From an uncultured Rikenellaceae bacterium (GTDB taxonomy: Bacteria; Bacteroidota; Bacteroidia; Bacteroidales; Rikenellaceae): DNA of 64,000 nt. This document shows positions 28,187 through 38,144 of the stretch, piece by piece. The position numbers and the translations under genes were made by a program. Every line of letters begins with the position of its first letter. The stretch's first letter is position 1. Under the pieces are notes generated by a model. The model was not told the origin of the DNA. It did no database searches and was given only the letters and a program-made list of their open reading frames with translations. Location: contig CAJURV010000001.1 in the NCBI GenBank assembly GCA_910588925.1, positions 72,433 through 136,432 of the forward strand, read 5' to 3'.

Positions 28187-29638
28187 TTACCGGTCGAAAC
28201 GCCAATGGCTACGAAACAGCTCTTCGTCCGCAATTAGTAGTTCGGGCATACCGTTTTCCAAATATACCATATCGAGTCCGGCAGGCAATTCGGAGACATC
28301 GAAACGAATATCTTCTCCGTTGGTTATGTACTTGTCGAAATCGGCCTCCAAACGCTCGCGGTCTATAAATGCGGACATCTTATCTATAAAATTCTCACGG
28401 TTTAGACTATCTTTAACCTCTTTCAGTGCGGTCATCATATCGACATATCCGTAGCGACTACCCGTATATACCTCTACCACGCCACACATATATAATCCGT
28501 ATATCATTCCACGCCAATAAGGTATCCACGTATTGTCAGACGAGTTCCAGAAATCTTCAGTCACAGTCTGATTGTCGATATTACGCAAGCTACTATTATA
28601 AAGGCTTACGAAATATCGATTGATATAATCTACGAAAAGCGACGGGGGAAACATCTCGCACTCTACGAGCATATAAGCGGTCTGCAAATCGTTGAACCCC
28701 TCTCCGAACCACCTGTTATATTCGTCGGACGACACCCATTTGTGCCCTATCTCATGAGTGAACAGTTCCGCACGCGCCTTTGTCAGAAGGGTGTCGGCGG
28801 TAGAATCGTACCGCGACAGAAACCCGTTGGCGAACCCGTTACCGGATGCCTCGAATGTGTTATTACGGAACGGAAAGACAATAAGCGAATAGGAGTTGGT
28901 GTCACGATCGCCCCAGAATGCGCGCATTTTAGGATATACTGTCGAAAAATACCTCAGAATCTCGCTCCGGTTATAATCCGGATTATTTCTCAATGCCGTG
29001 ACAAGGTAATTGCTAACACCGTCCAATACCAAAGTATCCACCGTAAGCAGAGGATCTCCGACAATGACCGTGCCGTAGAGGTCGGAAGTCTTACCAGAGA
29101 AAGGAGCTGTTCCTTTGCCAGGATTGTACAGACAAAAGACAGGATAATCGGGCGTAGTATTCCACCTCACCGTGGCGACACCCTCGTCCGCCGGAAGCAT
29201 AAACAGATTGAACCCGTTGGTATAAAGCATATCGTCGGTAATATCTGGTCTGAACATATCCATCAGGCAACTGCCCCGGGGGGAATACCCGTCCGGAAGC
29301 GTGCTCTTAACCTGATAGCGTACATGCACGGGCTTTGCTCTATCGAAAGCATACAACGACATTACGACCCCAGAGGAGGTGTCTACCGAATATTCGGCCC
29401 CCTCTACCTCTATATTACGTAACCAGCTGAAAATATCGGTCATACCCCCGGCCTCCGGATTACCGTACGAGAGCACCAACGTATCTTTCCCTCCCGGAGA
29501 GAACGTCAAATCGACCGAGATACGATCGCCCTCCCAATCGAGAATATAATCGAACGACTGCAACTGCCTGCCGCAACCGGCGGACAATACGACAAAAGCG
29601 GCAGAAACCGCAATTTTGTATAGACTTTTTTTCAGCAT
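28187..29638 (-). CDS. Gluzincin-like metallopeptidase lipoprotein
   Basis: A 483-residue lipoprotein (lipobox LSAGC, Cys22 from ATG 29638) with a zinc-peptidase motif HEIGHKWVSSDEYNRWFGEGF near residues 295-315. HEXXH gives two His ligands and the catalytic Glu; GEGF supplies the likely third ligand Glu313. The pattern is that of M1/M61-type peptidases, but the spacing of 14 is shorter than the M1 spacing of 18, and the rest does not match a family I can name. Residues 25-270 look like beta-rich lead-in domains. Surface or periplasmic peptide degradation is plausible. The frame extends 19 codons upstream; I chose the start that yields a proper lipoprotein signal. Confidence 0.75.
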   Translation of the reverse strand: MLKKSLYKIAVSAAFVVLSAGCGRQLQSFDYILDWEGDRISVDLTFSPGGKDTLVLSYGNPEAGGMTDIFSWLRNIEVEGAEYSVDTSSGVVMSLYAFDRAKPVHVRYQVKSTLPDGYSPRGSCLMDMFRPDITDDMLYTNGFNLFMLPADEGVATVRWNTTPDYPVFCLYNPGKGTAPFSGKTSDLYGTVIVGDPLLTVDTLVLDGVSNYLVTALRNNPDYNRSEILRYFSTVYPKMRAFWGDRDTNSYSLIVFPFRNNTFEASGNGFANGFLSRYDSTADTLLTKARAELFTHEIGHKWVSSDEYNRWFGEGFNDLQTAYMLVECEMFPPSLFVDYINRYFVSLYNSSLRNIDNQTVTEDFWNSSDNTWIPYWRGMIYGLYMCGVVEVYTGSRYGYVDMMTALKEVKDSLNRENFIDKMSAFIDRERLEADFDKYITNGEDIRFDVSELPAGLDMVYLENGMPELLIADEELFRSHWRFDR

Positions 29639-29693
29639 TGCTACAAACATTTGATTTACAGAACACAAAATTAACATATTTCTACCATAGTAC

Positions 29694-29733
29694 AAACAAA
29701 AGATACCCCGAAGAATAAATCTTCGAGGTATCT
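29694..29733 (-). terminator. Terminator of clpB
   Basis: Stem 29701-29714 with 29720-29733 (one mismatch) and a minus-strand tail TTTGTTTG. It starts 17 bases past the clpB stop. Confidence 0.8.
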
Positions 29734-29749
29734 ACGCATCAATAGGTTA

Positions 29750-32341
29750 TCAGTTTCTGAAAGTAAGCCCCTCACCCTCGCTGTCTACCACTATCGGATT
29801 CTCCTTGACTACGGTTCCAGAAAGTATCTGTTTCGACAGTTCGTTAACGAGCAACCTCTGTACCGCCCTCTTTATGGGACGGGCACCGAACTGCGGATCG
29901 TACCCCTCTTTGGCTATATAGTCAACGGCCTTGTCGGTAACGTGCATTGTAAGACCTGAAGAGGCCATCATGCGGCTTAAAGCCTTCACCTGCAACTTCA
30001 CTATCTCGCGAACCTCATCCTTGGTAAGCGGCGTGAACATCACTATGTCGTCTATTCGGTTTAGGAACTCGGGCCTTATGGTCTGTTTCATAAGCTCGAA
30101 CACCTCGTTAGCCGTAGACTCTATAACCTCCTGACGATTCTTCTCATCCAAAGATGCGAAACGCTCGTTGATGATGTGCGAACCTATATTGGAGGTCATT
30201 ATGATGATGGTATTCTTGAAATCCACCGTACGCCCCTTGTTGTCGGTCAAACGGCCGTCGTCGAGCACCTGCAACAGTATGTTGAATACGTCGGGGTGGG
30301 CTTTCTCTATCTCGTCGAGCAACACCACCGAATATGGCTTGCGACGCACCGCCTCGGTAAGCTGGCCCCCCTCGTCGTAACCTACGTATCCCGGAGGCGC
30401 GCCTATCAACCTCGACACGGAATGACGCTCCTGATATTCGCTCATGTCTATGCGCGTCATCATGTTCTCGTCGTTGAACAGGAATCCGGCCAGCGCCTTA
30501 GCCAACTCGGTCTTACCCACACCGGTAGTACCGATGAATATAAACGATCCGATAGGACGGCGCGGATCCTGCAACCCGGCACGGCTACGGCGTACGGCAT
30601 CCGATATAGCCTTTATGGCCGCATCCTGACCTATCACCACCTTGTGCAGCTCGTTCTCCATATGCAGAAGTTTCTCGCGTTCGCTGGCCAACATACGGTT
30701 AACGGGTATGCCGGTCCACCGCGACACCACCTCGGCTATATCCTCGGCCGTGATCTCCTCTTTAATGAGGGCTCCGCCACTCTCGCTGTTGTGGGCGATC
30801 TCGGCATTCAAACGCTCTATCTCCTTCTCGCTCTCGGGGATCTTGCCGTAACGCAGTTCGGCAACTTTGCCGTAGTCGTACTGACGTTCCGCCTCGGCGG
30901 CCTGTTGCTTGTAGTCGTCGATGAGTTTGCGTTCCACCTGCACTTTTTCGATAAGGTCGCGCTGGGTCTGCCATTTGGCTCTAAGCTCCGTGCGTTCGCT
31001 GTTGATCTCGTCTATCTCTCGCGTAAGCTCCTCTATGCGTTTTTCGTCGCCCTCGCGTTTGATCGCCTCGCGCTCTATCTCTTTCTGACGCACCTTTCGG
31101 TCGAGCTCGTCGATAGACTCGGGCACGGAGTTCATCTCGAGACGCAACTTGGCCGCCGCTTCGTCGATAAGGTCTATGGCCTTGTCGGGCAGAAAACGGC
31201 TGGTGATATAACGGTCGGAAAGCTCCACCGAGGCTATTATGGCCTCGTCCTTTATACGTATCTGATGATGGTTCTCGTAACGATCCTTTATACCTCGCAG
31301 AATGGATACCGCATCTTCCGCGGAGGGCTCGTCCACCATCACCTTCTGGAAACGTCTCTCGAGCGCCTTGTCTTTCTCGAAATATTTCTGATACTCGTCG
31401 AGCGTGGTGGCTCCTATGGCACGCAAGTCGCCACGCGCCAAAGCCGGCTTCAGTATGTTGGCCGCATCCATGGCGCCCTCGCCGCCTCCGGCCCCCACGA
31501 GCGTGTGTATCTCGTCGATGAAAAGGACTATGTCGCCCTCCGACGATACAACCTCGCTGACGACGCCTTTCAGACGCTCCTCGAACTCGCCCTTATATTT
31601 GGCACCGGCTATCAGGGCACCCATGTCGAGCGAATAGATCTGTTTGCTCTTGAGGTTTTCGGGCACGTCGCCATCCACTATTCGGTGGGCTATACCCTCG
31701 GCAATGGCCGTCTTACCCACACCCGGCTCACCTACGAGTATGGGGTTGTTCTTGGTACGGCGCGACAGAATCTGCAGCACACGCCTTATCTCCTCATCGC
31801 GGCCTATCACAGGGTCGAGCTTACCCTCGGCAGCGCGCTGGTTGAGATTGATCGCATATTTATTGAGCGAATCGAAACTCTGCTCCGATGTCTGCGAATC
31901 GACGGTAGATCCTTTCCTGACCTCCTTTATAACGGACGTCAGAGCGTCGGATGTGACCCCTATATCCTTCAGAAGACGCGACACGGCCCCGCCGCTACGC
32001 AAAAGACCTATCAATATATGCTCCGGAGAGATATATTTGTCGCCGAACTCCTTGGTGGCGTCGAGAGCGCTCTGCATCACCTTTATCGAATCACGAGAAA
32101 GGTATGGATCGCCGCCCGACACTTTGGGTAACTTGTCTATAAGAGACCGCAATCTGCCGTCTAGACCGGCGGTAGTCGCACCCACCTTGTTCAACAGGAA
32201 GAGGGCCAGCGAATCGTCGCCGCTCAAAAGACCCATCATTATGTGCTCCGGCTCAACAGCCTGATTGCCGTCTCGCTGAGCGATGAGAAAAGCCTCCTGA
32301 AGCCTCTCCTGCGCTTTAAATGTCATGTTGTTTGCATTCAT
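29750..32341 (-). CDS. clpB: Chaperone protein ClpB
   Basis: Hexameric AAA+ disaggregase that works with DnaK to recover proteins from aggregates. The 863-residue length is standard. Order: N-terminal Clp domain ([13 protein letters not shown]), NBD1 with Walker [10 protein letters not shown] near 210 and [14 protein letters not shown], a coiled-coil M-domain (about 410-530) that marks ClpB rather than ClpA/ClpC, and NBD2 with GTTGVGKTE near 608 and [11 protein letters not shown]. The frame is open 53 codons upstream; ATG 32341 is the family start. A TGTCTTTG near-match to the -7 box lies at 32396-32403. TGACA-containing inverted repeats lie farther upstream. Confidence 0.97.
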   Translation of the reverse strand: MNANNMTFKAQERLQEAFLIAQRDGNQAVEPEHIMMGLLSGDDSLALFLLNKVGATTAGLDGRLRSLIDKLPKVSGGDPYLSRDSIKVMQSALDATKEFGDKYISPEHILIGLLRSGGAVSRLLKDIGVTSDALTSVIKEVRKGSTVDSQTSEQSFDSLNKYAINLNQRAAEGKLDPVIGRDEEIRRVLQILSRRTKNNPILVGEPGVGKTAIAEGIAHRIVDGDVPENLKSKQIYSLDMGALIAGAKYKGEFEERLKGVVSEVVSSEGDIVLFIDEIHTLVGAGGGEGAMDAANILKPALARGDLRAIGATTLDEYQKYFEKDKALERRFQKVMVDEPSAEDAVSILRGIKDRYENHHQIRIKDEAIIASVELSDRYITSRFLPDKAIDLIDEAAAKLRLEMNSVPESIDELDRKVRQKEIEREAIKREGDEKRIEELTREIDEINSERTELRAKWQTQRDLIEKVQVERKLIDDYKQQAAEAERQYDYGKVAELRYGKIPESEKEIERLNAEIAHNSESGGALIKEEITAEDIAEVVSRWTGIPVNRMLASEREKLLHMENELHKVVIGQDAAIKAISDAVRRSRAGLQDPRRPIGSFIFIGTTGVGKTELAKALAGFLFNDENMMTRIDMSEYQERHSVSRLIGAPPGYVGYDEGGQLTEAVRRKPYSVVLLDEIEKAHPDVFNILLQVLDDGRLTDNKGRTVDFKNTIIIMTSNIGSHIINERFASLDEKNRQEVIESTANEVFELMKQTIRPEFLNRIDDIVMFTPLTKDEVREIVKLQVKALSRMMASSGLTMHVTDKAVDYIAKEGYDPQFGARPIKRAVQRLLVNELSKQILSGTVVKENPIVVDSEGEGLTFRN

Positions 32342-32834
32342 ATATTTTTGCTTTTTATTATTTCTTTTTACAGCAATACGTTGCAAACCCCTTGCCAAAG
32401 ACAAAAGAAGACACAGTGACACAGAATGCAGACAACGAGTCATGACACTGATGCTTAACATGTTATAATGTCGTTTTTTAATGACAATATAACATGACAT
32501 GTGTCATTTTTACAGTTATGGCATCAGGTAAAATCCGACGAGCGAGGTTCGCATTGTGTCAGCAGATGAAACCACAACGTAAGGCGTGAGGCTCAGGTCA
32601 TTAGTTACGTATGGACAATACGAATACAAGCCTCTGCATTAAAAGAAGAGGTATTACACAAATTGTGTGAAGTGTTTAAATTTCTACAGGAAAGCAATTA
32701 TTTTACGCCGTCTGCGACTGAACCGCGGGCAGAGATAATAGCTCTATGCGAAATAAACAGAAGAGCTTACTAATCGCAGACACGGTAGCAGCCTACGTCG
32801 GGAAATTTTCCGCCCGCCGAAAGAAGCGCCACCT
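32342..32834. other. Non-coding region between the PPDK-like gene and clpB
   Basis: 493 bases. The part next to clpB (32342-32510) is its promoter region and holds several ATGACA/TGTCAT half-sites (near 32440, 32481 and 32494-32507). In 32567-32770 a plus-strand frame of about 60 codons is open but lacks an ATG and has no known resemblance. No tRNA-like or other named RNA was recognised. Confidence 0.5.
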
Positions 32835-35786
32835 CTAAATAATAACCGCCTTAGAGACCCTACCGTCGACCACTACCGTTAAATCGCGATCGAAACGCAC
32901 ATGTCTCAGATACGTACCCTTATGTTCAGGATTCATGGCTCTGAGGCTGTCGAAATCGAGTATTCCTTTTCCCGCACTCGGATTGAGAGTAACATACCCC
33001 ACCCCGAAAGAGGTGAGGTTCTGAAAGAAATGGGTGCCTTGGCTGGGCTCTATATCGAAGCCGGGCAGACCGCATTCCGCTATCACACGAGCCTGCGATA
33101 TGTCCGCCCACTTAACCGGTATGCCGAGCCACGGATCGGATGATCCCCAACGCCCCGGACCTATGAGCACGTATGGAGTGCCGCTCTGCACCATTTCGCG
33201 ATTAAAGGCCTCCACCTCGCGAGCCATCTCCTCGGTATGCGCCGAGTCGAAAAGGTCGGGATCTACATATACGATGTCGCGTAATCCGGTTATCTCGCCC
33301 AACCCTAAGGCCGATTCGGCATACAATATGGGAGATGATGACGCGACACGCTCCCAATCGACACGTTCGTCGCTACGCGGCCCTACTATAGGCCTTATCT
33401 GCAACACATTGAAATTTATATCGTGTCCTTTGGGCACATCCATATCTACCGCAAACTCTATCTCCACCTCCTCCAGCATCTCGCGGCGTCCGGTGTCTAA
33501 CAGACGCGAAAGTATCTCCGCAAGAGGGAAACGGTCGTATTTGAGCACCGAAGCGAACGTTATCACCTTGCGTCCCGAAGCCGAGGGCGAATCGGAGAGC
33601 GTACCGTCCGAGTGGTTCCATACGGAGGCTACATAAGAGGTATTACGATACCCGGCCACGTCCTGAATATCGAGGCAGTCTATATTGACCCCGTCGTCTA
33701 CCGACGTTCTGAAACGACGCGGCGACAACGAGAGGGCGTACATCTTATGTTGGGTGTCGCGCAAGGCCATATCGGGGGAAGAGAGCTGCAACAGCCTTTT
33801 GGGATAACGCGGAGAGAAGCGTAAAGTCTGCCCCCCTTCCACCACCATCTTGCCTAGACCGAGGGCTATATTGGCGATACCCTCCTCGACTCTCTCGTCG
33901 CCAACCGGATAGTAGTTGATAGAACGGGCAACACCCGAGATGGTAGGAAAGAAATAACCGTTTTCCTCCGTGCCGCACACCTGCTGTATGACCACAGCCA
34001 TCTTCTCCTCCGACAGGAGGTTGGAGCTGGCCAATATGTAGGCACGCGAACCGCGGAAATAGACCGACGCATAAACGCTCTTTACAGCCTTTATCAAAAG
34101 GCGTAACATCTGTTCGTCGTCTTCCACACGCGGCACCATATATGTACTGTACACACCGGCGAACGGCTGGTAATGCGAATCTTCCAACTTAGACGACGAA
34201 CGCACCGCCAAAGGCCCGGTGACGTGACGTATGAACACGCGCAACTGTTCTATAAGCTCCTCCGAGAGGCGTGCCCCCAGAAACTCCGAGAGAATGTACT
34301 GATCGTCCTCCTCGGACTGTATGACGTATTGCAGGCCGTTCACCCTGATGAAGTCGTCGAAATAGTCGGTGGCTATCACCACGGTACGCGGAATGGTTAT
34401 GCGCACACCCGGGAAAGCGTCGAGCAACCGGTAACAGTAAAGGATGCTGTTGAGAAAGGCCAGCCCCCGCGCCTTGCCGCCCATAGATCCGTCGCCCATA
34501 CGCGCGAACCATATAAAGCGGTTATAGCTGTCTTTGTCGAAATGGGCTATCACCCCCTGACCTATATAACTGCGATAACGCTCTATCTCTCCGCGCACGA
34601 AATCACGCATATCGGCCAACGACGGGAAATTATCCACCCTCATGCGCCTCATCTTCTCGCCCAAACTAAACAACCCTCTGGCATAAAACCACTTAGACAG
34701 ATGGTTGCGCGAAGTGTGCCATAGCAAAACCTCATCGCTTATATGCTTAAGCGCCGACTGCATGGCTCCAAGCGTCTCGGCCTTCGTCACCTCCGCTCCG
34801 GTCTCGGGGTCGGTGAATATGAACGGACCGAACATAAGCTCCCGTGTAATATAGTCGGAGAGCTCGGTAAGCAATGTTTCGGAATATTTGTTTATGAAAT
34901 TCACCCCCAACTCGTCTGCGACGGCTCGCCGCTCTTCCGACGACGACTGCAACACGAACGGCAGGAAAGGATCTGCGGCCCTGACATGGCGGCAAAGCTC
35001 TATGCCACCCTCTATACGTTCGCTGTGAGCGGCATCTACGGCAAAGGATATGTCGGAGATGATACCCAACAGATTGCCCGAATAGCGGGAATATATATCG
35101 TAGGCCTCCGAGAGGTTGCGCGCCAGCAACACCTTGGGACGCGCCCTGCGGTGAAGCATCTGCTGTTGTTCGTTGAGCGCCTCTTTGAGAAACTCCCGCG
35201 ACTGCGACACTATCAGCTTATAGAGCATAGGGAGATAGGTGGAGTAATACTTTACGGAGTCCTCCACCAGAAGTATGGCCTGCACGCCCTGACCTATGTC
35301 GTACGGAGCGTTGATATCGTCTTCCAACAATTTGACTATCGCCAACAACAGATCGGCATTGCCCATCCAGCAAAAGATATAGTCGATAGCCTCCGAAGAA
35401 TGCTCCTCCAAACGACGCGTCACCTTTTGCGAGAAGTGATAAAGCAATACCACCGGCACCTCCGGCATACGTTCCTTGACACGCTCGGCGAACTCGAACA
35501 CACCCATAGGGCCTATGTTGAGCATGGTGATGACAAGATCGAACCTCTCTCCGGCATCTATCATGGCCAAAGCTCTCCGGGCATCGGGCGCATGTACGAA
35601 GGTAGGCGGGTTATTGAGGTTGAGCTCGTTGTATTCGGTATTTATCTGCGCCTCTACGCGCCCCTCCTCTTCCAGAGAGAAAAGGTCGAAAGAACTGCAT
35701 ATCAAAAGAATGCGACCTATACGACGACTCATAAGCGAGCCGTAGTCGATCTCGTCGTGGCCGGTGAGGGTATCTATATCGTACAT
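32835..35786 (-). CDS. Receiver-PPDK_N ATP-grasp protein (phosphoenolpyruvate-synthase-like)
   Basis: A 983-residue protein of unusual build. Residues about 22-150 resemble a receiver domain whose phospho-acceptor Asp is replaced (VITMLNIGP, Met88). Residues about 168-310 form a second, apparently intact receiver: LLVEDS (Glu175, Asp176), ISDISF (Asp245) and NKYS (Lys300), with an insert at 195-215. From about 425 on comes a pyruvate-phosphate-dikinase N-terminal ATP-grasp domain (GDGSMGGKARGLAFLN, AVRSSSKLEDSHYQPFAGVYSTY). No phosphohistidine swivel domain or PEP-binding barrel follows, so it cannot be a full PEP synthase. It may use ATP to phosphorylate a partner under receiver control. Last gene of the luxS operon, three bases after luxS. 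Confidence 0.85.
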   Translation of the reverse strand: MYDIDTLTGHDEIDYGSLMSRRIGRILLICSSFDLFSLEEEGRVEAQINTEYNELNLNNPPTFVHAPDARRALAMIDAGERFDLVITMLNIGPMGVFEFAERVKERMPEVPVVLLYHFSQKVTRRLEEHSSEAIDYIFCWMGNADLLLAIVKLLEDDINAPYDIGQGVQAILLVEDSVKYYSTYLPMLYKLIVSQSREFLKEALNEQQQMLHRRARPKVLLARNLSEAYDIYSRYSGNLLGIISDISFAVDAAHSERIEGGIELCRHVRAADPFLPFVLQSSSEERRAVADELGVNFINKYSETLLTELSDYITRELMFGPFIFTDPETGAEVTKAETLGAMQSALKHISDEVLLWHTSRNHLSKWFYARGLFSLGEKMRRMRVDNFPSLADMRDFVRGEIERYRSYIGQGVIAHFDKDSYNRFIWFARMGDGSMGGKARGLAFLNSILYCYRLLDAFPGVRITIPRTVVIATDYFDDFIRVNGLQYVIQSEEDDQYILSEFLGARLSEELIEQLRVFIRHVTGPLAVRSSSKLEDSHYQPFAGVYSTYMVPRVEDDEQMLRLLIKAVKSVYASVYFRGSRAYILASSNLLSEEKMAVVIQQVCGTEENGYFFPTISGVARSINYYPVGDERVEEGIANIALGLGKMVVEGGQTLRFSPRYPKRLLQLSSPDMALRDTQHKMYALSLSPRRFRTSVDDGVNIDCLDIQDVAGYRNTSYVASVWNHSDGTLSDSPSASGRKVITFASVLKYDRFPLAEILSRLLDTGRREMLEEVEIEFAVDMDVPKGHDINFNVLQIRPIVGPRSDERVDWERVASSSPILYAESALGLGEITGLRDIVYVDPDLFDSAHTEEMAREVEAFNREMVQSGTPYVLIGPGRWGSSDPWLGIPVKWADISQARVIAECGLPGFDIEPSQGTHFFQNLTSFGVGYVTLNPSAGKGILDFDSLRAMNPEHKGTYLRHVRFDRDLTVVVDGRVSKAVII

Positions 35787-35789
35787 GGT

Positions 35790-36263
35790 CTACTCCTCCA
35801 GCACGGGATATTCCGTCTCGTACACGCCGCCGGGCACGAATATATCGCGCAGTTTAAGAGCCAGAGCACGCGCCGCCTCCAGATCGTTGAGGCGATAGTT
35901 GCCGCATTGACGCGGATTGGCAGCCGGTATGGCGTCGGTAGTTATTACGAAATCGAAAGCCTCCACCAATGCAGCGGCTATCTCTTCTCTCTCCGCCTCG
36001 CGGTTGAGAAGCAGGTAGAACCCTGTGCAGCACCCCATAGGACCGACATAAAGTATGTTGTCGGCAAAAGGAGCCGACGACCTTAGCGAGGTAGCCAGAC
36101 AATGTTCGAAAGTGTGCATCACGGCCTGCGGTATGCCCTCCTCCTGCGAGCGGCGAGGCGCCACGAAACGGAGGTCGTAGGTATATACCTTTCCCGGCTC
36201 GGCCTGAAGATATATGCCCGGATTAAGACGCGTGTGGTCGATAGAGAACGATACTGGTGTCAT
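35790..36263 (-). CDS. luxS: S-ribosylhomocysteine lyase LuxS
   Basis: Splits S-ribosylhomocysteine into homocysteine and DPD, the precursor of autoinducer-2. The 157-residue length is normal. Metal ligands His50 and His54 (HTFEH) and Cys120 (QCGNY) are present, as are the catalytic Glu53, Arg32 (YDLRF) and Cys78 (GPMGC). Variations from the usual form are GCCTGFY for GCRTGFY, HTFEH for HTLEH, and GNYRLNDL for GNYRDHNL. No pfs gene is near. The gene sits between a metzincin lipoprotein gene and the PPDK-like gene with three-base gaps on each side, so it is expressed with both. Confidence 0.93.
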   Translation of the reverse strand: MTPVSFSIDHTRLNPGIYLQAEPGKVYTYDLRFVAPRRSQEEGIPQAVMHTFEHCLATSLRSSAPFADNILYVGPMGCCTGFYLLLNREAEREEIAAALVEAFDFVITTDAIPAANPRQCGNYRLNDLEAARALALKLRDIFVPGGVYETEYPVLEE

Positions 36264-36266
36264 AGT

Positions 36267-38099
36267 CTAATGTATTATTGTTATCTCGGGCTTGGGGGCG
36301 TCGGCATCCACATAGCTCAGAGACTTAACCGCACCGGAGCGTGTCACGCCCACTATGCCGTAATCGAGGGTATGATCTATACGACGTTTCTGATCCGGTG
36401 TGATCTCGAAAGCATACCCAAAGAAATAGTCCATCACATTGACGGACGTAAACCTGCTACCGTCGCACGATATGCGCGAGAAATCGTGTACGCCAGTCTG
36501 TTCGAAGGTCTTGAGATATAGGGAGCGGTCGTAGTCAGGAGTGTCGGCGCAATAGTCGTCCTTACCGCATCCGTTATCGCTGAAAGCGTGCAACAGGCCG
36601 AAAAGGTGACCGGCCTCGTGCGCGAAAGTCATGCCGTCGTTCGTAGACATTACCGCCTCGTTGTCGAGCACTATTCCGTGCATATAGTCGAGCGGATGGG
36701 TGAAATAGTAATCGCCCGAAGCCAGACCGGAAAGAGGCTTGCTCTCGGGCACACTAGGGATAGTGGCATATCCGGCCACATCGAGCATGGATACGTCCAT
36801 GACCCATACGTTGACATACTTTTTGGGGTCCCACAGATTGAAGCTGTCATTGTAGTCGCCATCGAAAATGAACTGGTCGTCGGTAAGGGAGAGGGGCCGC
36901 GACACTGCTATACGGTGTATCCCCGGCTCGGCAAGCGGCTCGCCCCACGGCGTATGTGTCGCGGGCACGAACTCGACGCCGGTATCGACACCCCCGCCGA
37001 ACCGTCCGCGCCAGATAAAGTTAGCCATATCTATCTGATTGTAGACCGCTTCGGCCGACACGTTCTCGACGACACTGCCGCTACCGCTGTAGTAGACATG
37101 GAACACGACCGGGATTTTCATATCCGCCGGACCCACCGCCGGCAACGCAGGCACGGAGAATGTCTGCGTGTCGCTGTAATAGGTCCGACGGTCGGTGGCC
37201 ATGGCGTAACGTATATTATAGCTTCTTCCCGGTATCAGACCGCGATAGATATTGGCCTTAATATCCAAATATATGTTGTTGGCGTCCTGACCGCCCATCC
37301 CTACCGTCATCGACCTGCCGCCGGGACCGGGGAGAGGATCGCTCCAACTGATGTAGTAACCGGCCGACGTTATCTTCTCTCCTGCCGAGAGTCGGCCGGT
37401 ACGTATCTTCATCTTGACGACGGCGTTTAAATAGCTGTCGACCGTCACGTCTCCGTCTATCGAGATTTCGTCCTTTCCGGCCTGCCATATAACCGTGCTG
37501 TCTATATCGCCTCTGTCGGAAGCGAAGTAGACGACGCCTTTTCGCGGACTTTCGCCGGTATTCTCGTCTACCTCCACGGCCACCTGAGACAAGGTGGCAT
37601 AGCTCGAAGCACGCAGATGTATCCACTCCGCACCCTCTTTCACCGACGGTGTAACCGAAACGCCGTCGTAGAGCGGAGCGAGCATCACCACTGCACCTTT
37701 ACGGCCTACCGACACCAGACTGTCGACCCTTATCATGCCATTCCCGGATATGGCCTTGCCGCGTTGCACTATCGCAAACTCCGACCTGCCGCCGCCGGCA
37801 CTGAATACAACGGAGCCGCTACGCCTTTGGCCGTCGTTGCGCCCCACCGCTATTACCGCCGCTCCGGACTCCATACGTTCGAGCTGGCACCACGACGGCA
37901 AACCCGTAACCTCCACGTCGAAATCGGACTCGTAATCGACAACCACGAGAGTGGAGGTATAGTCGACGATATAGCTCTCTACGGGAAATGAGATACGACC
38001 GTCGTTACCATCGCCGTCGCCGTCTTTTTTACATCCTACCGCAACGGCCGCCGACAAGACGACCATGACAGCAATGGCGTATAATCTTCCGTACATCAT
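36267..38099 (-). CDS. Zinc-dependent metalloproteinase lipoprotein (BF0631-type metzincin)
   Basis: A 610-residue lipoprotein (lipobox AVGC, Cys23). Residues about 40-220 hold two BACON-like beta-sandwich repeats (LPSWCQLERM and AEWIHLRASS hydrophobic motifs); 225-320 form a fibronectin-like segment; the C-terminal half is a metzincin peptidase with the zinc motif HEAGHLFGLLH near residues 494-504 and a NVMDYF Met-turn near 560. This architecture fits the Bacteroidales BF0631 metzincin lipoprotein family, recalled from the family definition. It probably acts on proteins at the cell surface. The start has two ATGs in a row. Three bases separate it from luxS. Confidence 0.9.
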   Translation of the reverse strand: MMYGRLYAIAVMVVLSAAVAVGCKKDGDGDGNDGRISFPVESYIVDYTSTLVVVDYESDFDVEVTGLPSWCQLERMESGAAVIAVGRNDGQRRSGSVVFSAGGGRSEFAIVQRGKAISGNGMIRVDSLVSVGRKGAVVMLAPLYDGVSVTPSVKEGAEWIHLRASSYATLSQVAVEVDENTGESPRKGVVYFASDRGDIDSTVIWQAGKDEISIDGDVTVDSYLNAVVKMKIRTGRLSAGEKITSAGYYISWSDPLPGPGGRSMTVGMGGQDANNIYLDIKANIYRGLIPGRSYNIRYAMATDRRTYYSDTQTFSVPALPAVGPADMKIPVVFHVYYSGSGSVVENVSAEAVYNQIDMANFIWRGRFGGGVDTGVEFVPATHTPWGEPLAEPGIHRIAVSRPLSLTDDQFIFDGDYNDSFNLWDPKKYVNVWVMDVSMLDVAGYATIPSVPESKPLSGLASGDYYFTHPLDYMHGIVLDNEAVMSTNDGMTFAHEAGHLFGLLHAFSDNGCGKDDYCADTPDYDRSLYLKTFEQTGVHDFSRISCDGSRFTSVNVMDYFFGYAFEITPDQKRRIDHTLDYGIVGVTRSGAVKSLSYVDADAPKPEITIIH

Positions 38100-38144
38100 A
38101 TCGAAACCAACTGTTTAACGGGCCGCTACACGAGGCATGTCCGC

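Noticed and set aside
30176-32131. Long plus-strand frame of about 650 codons
   Set aside because: It lies fully antisense to clpB, has no family resemblance, and is explained by codon bias on the other strand.
32835-35786. Complete phosphoenolpyruvate synthase (ppsA)
   Set aside because: Only the ATP-grasp part is present; no swivel His domain or PEP barrel follows.
34743-36086. Plus-strand frame of about 450 codons
   Set aside because: Antisense to the PPDK-like gene and luxS; both minus-strand genes are secure.
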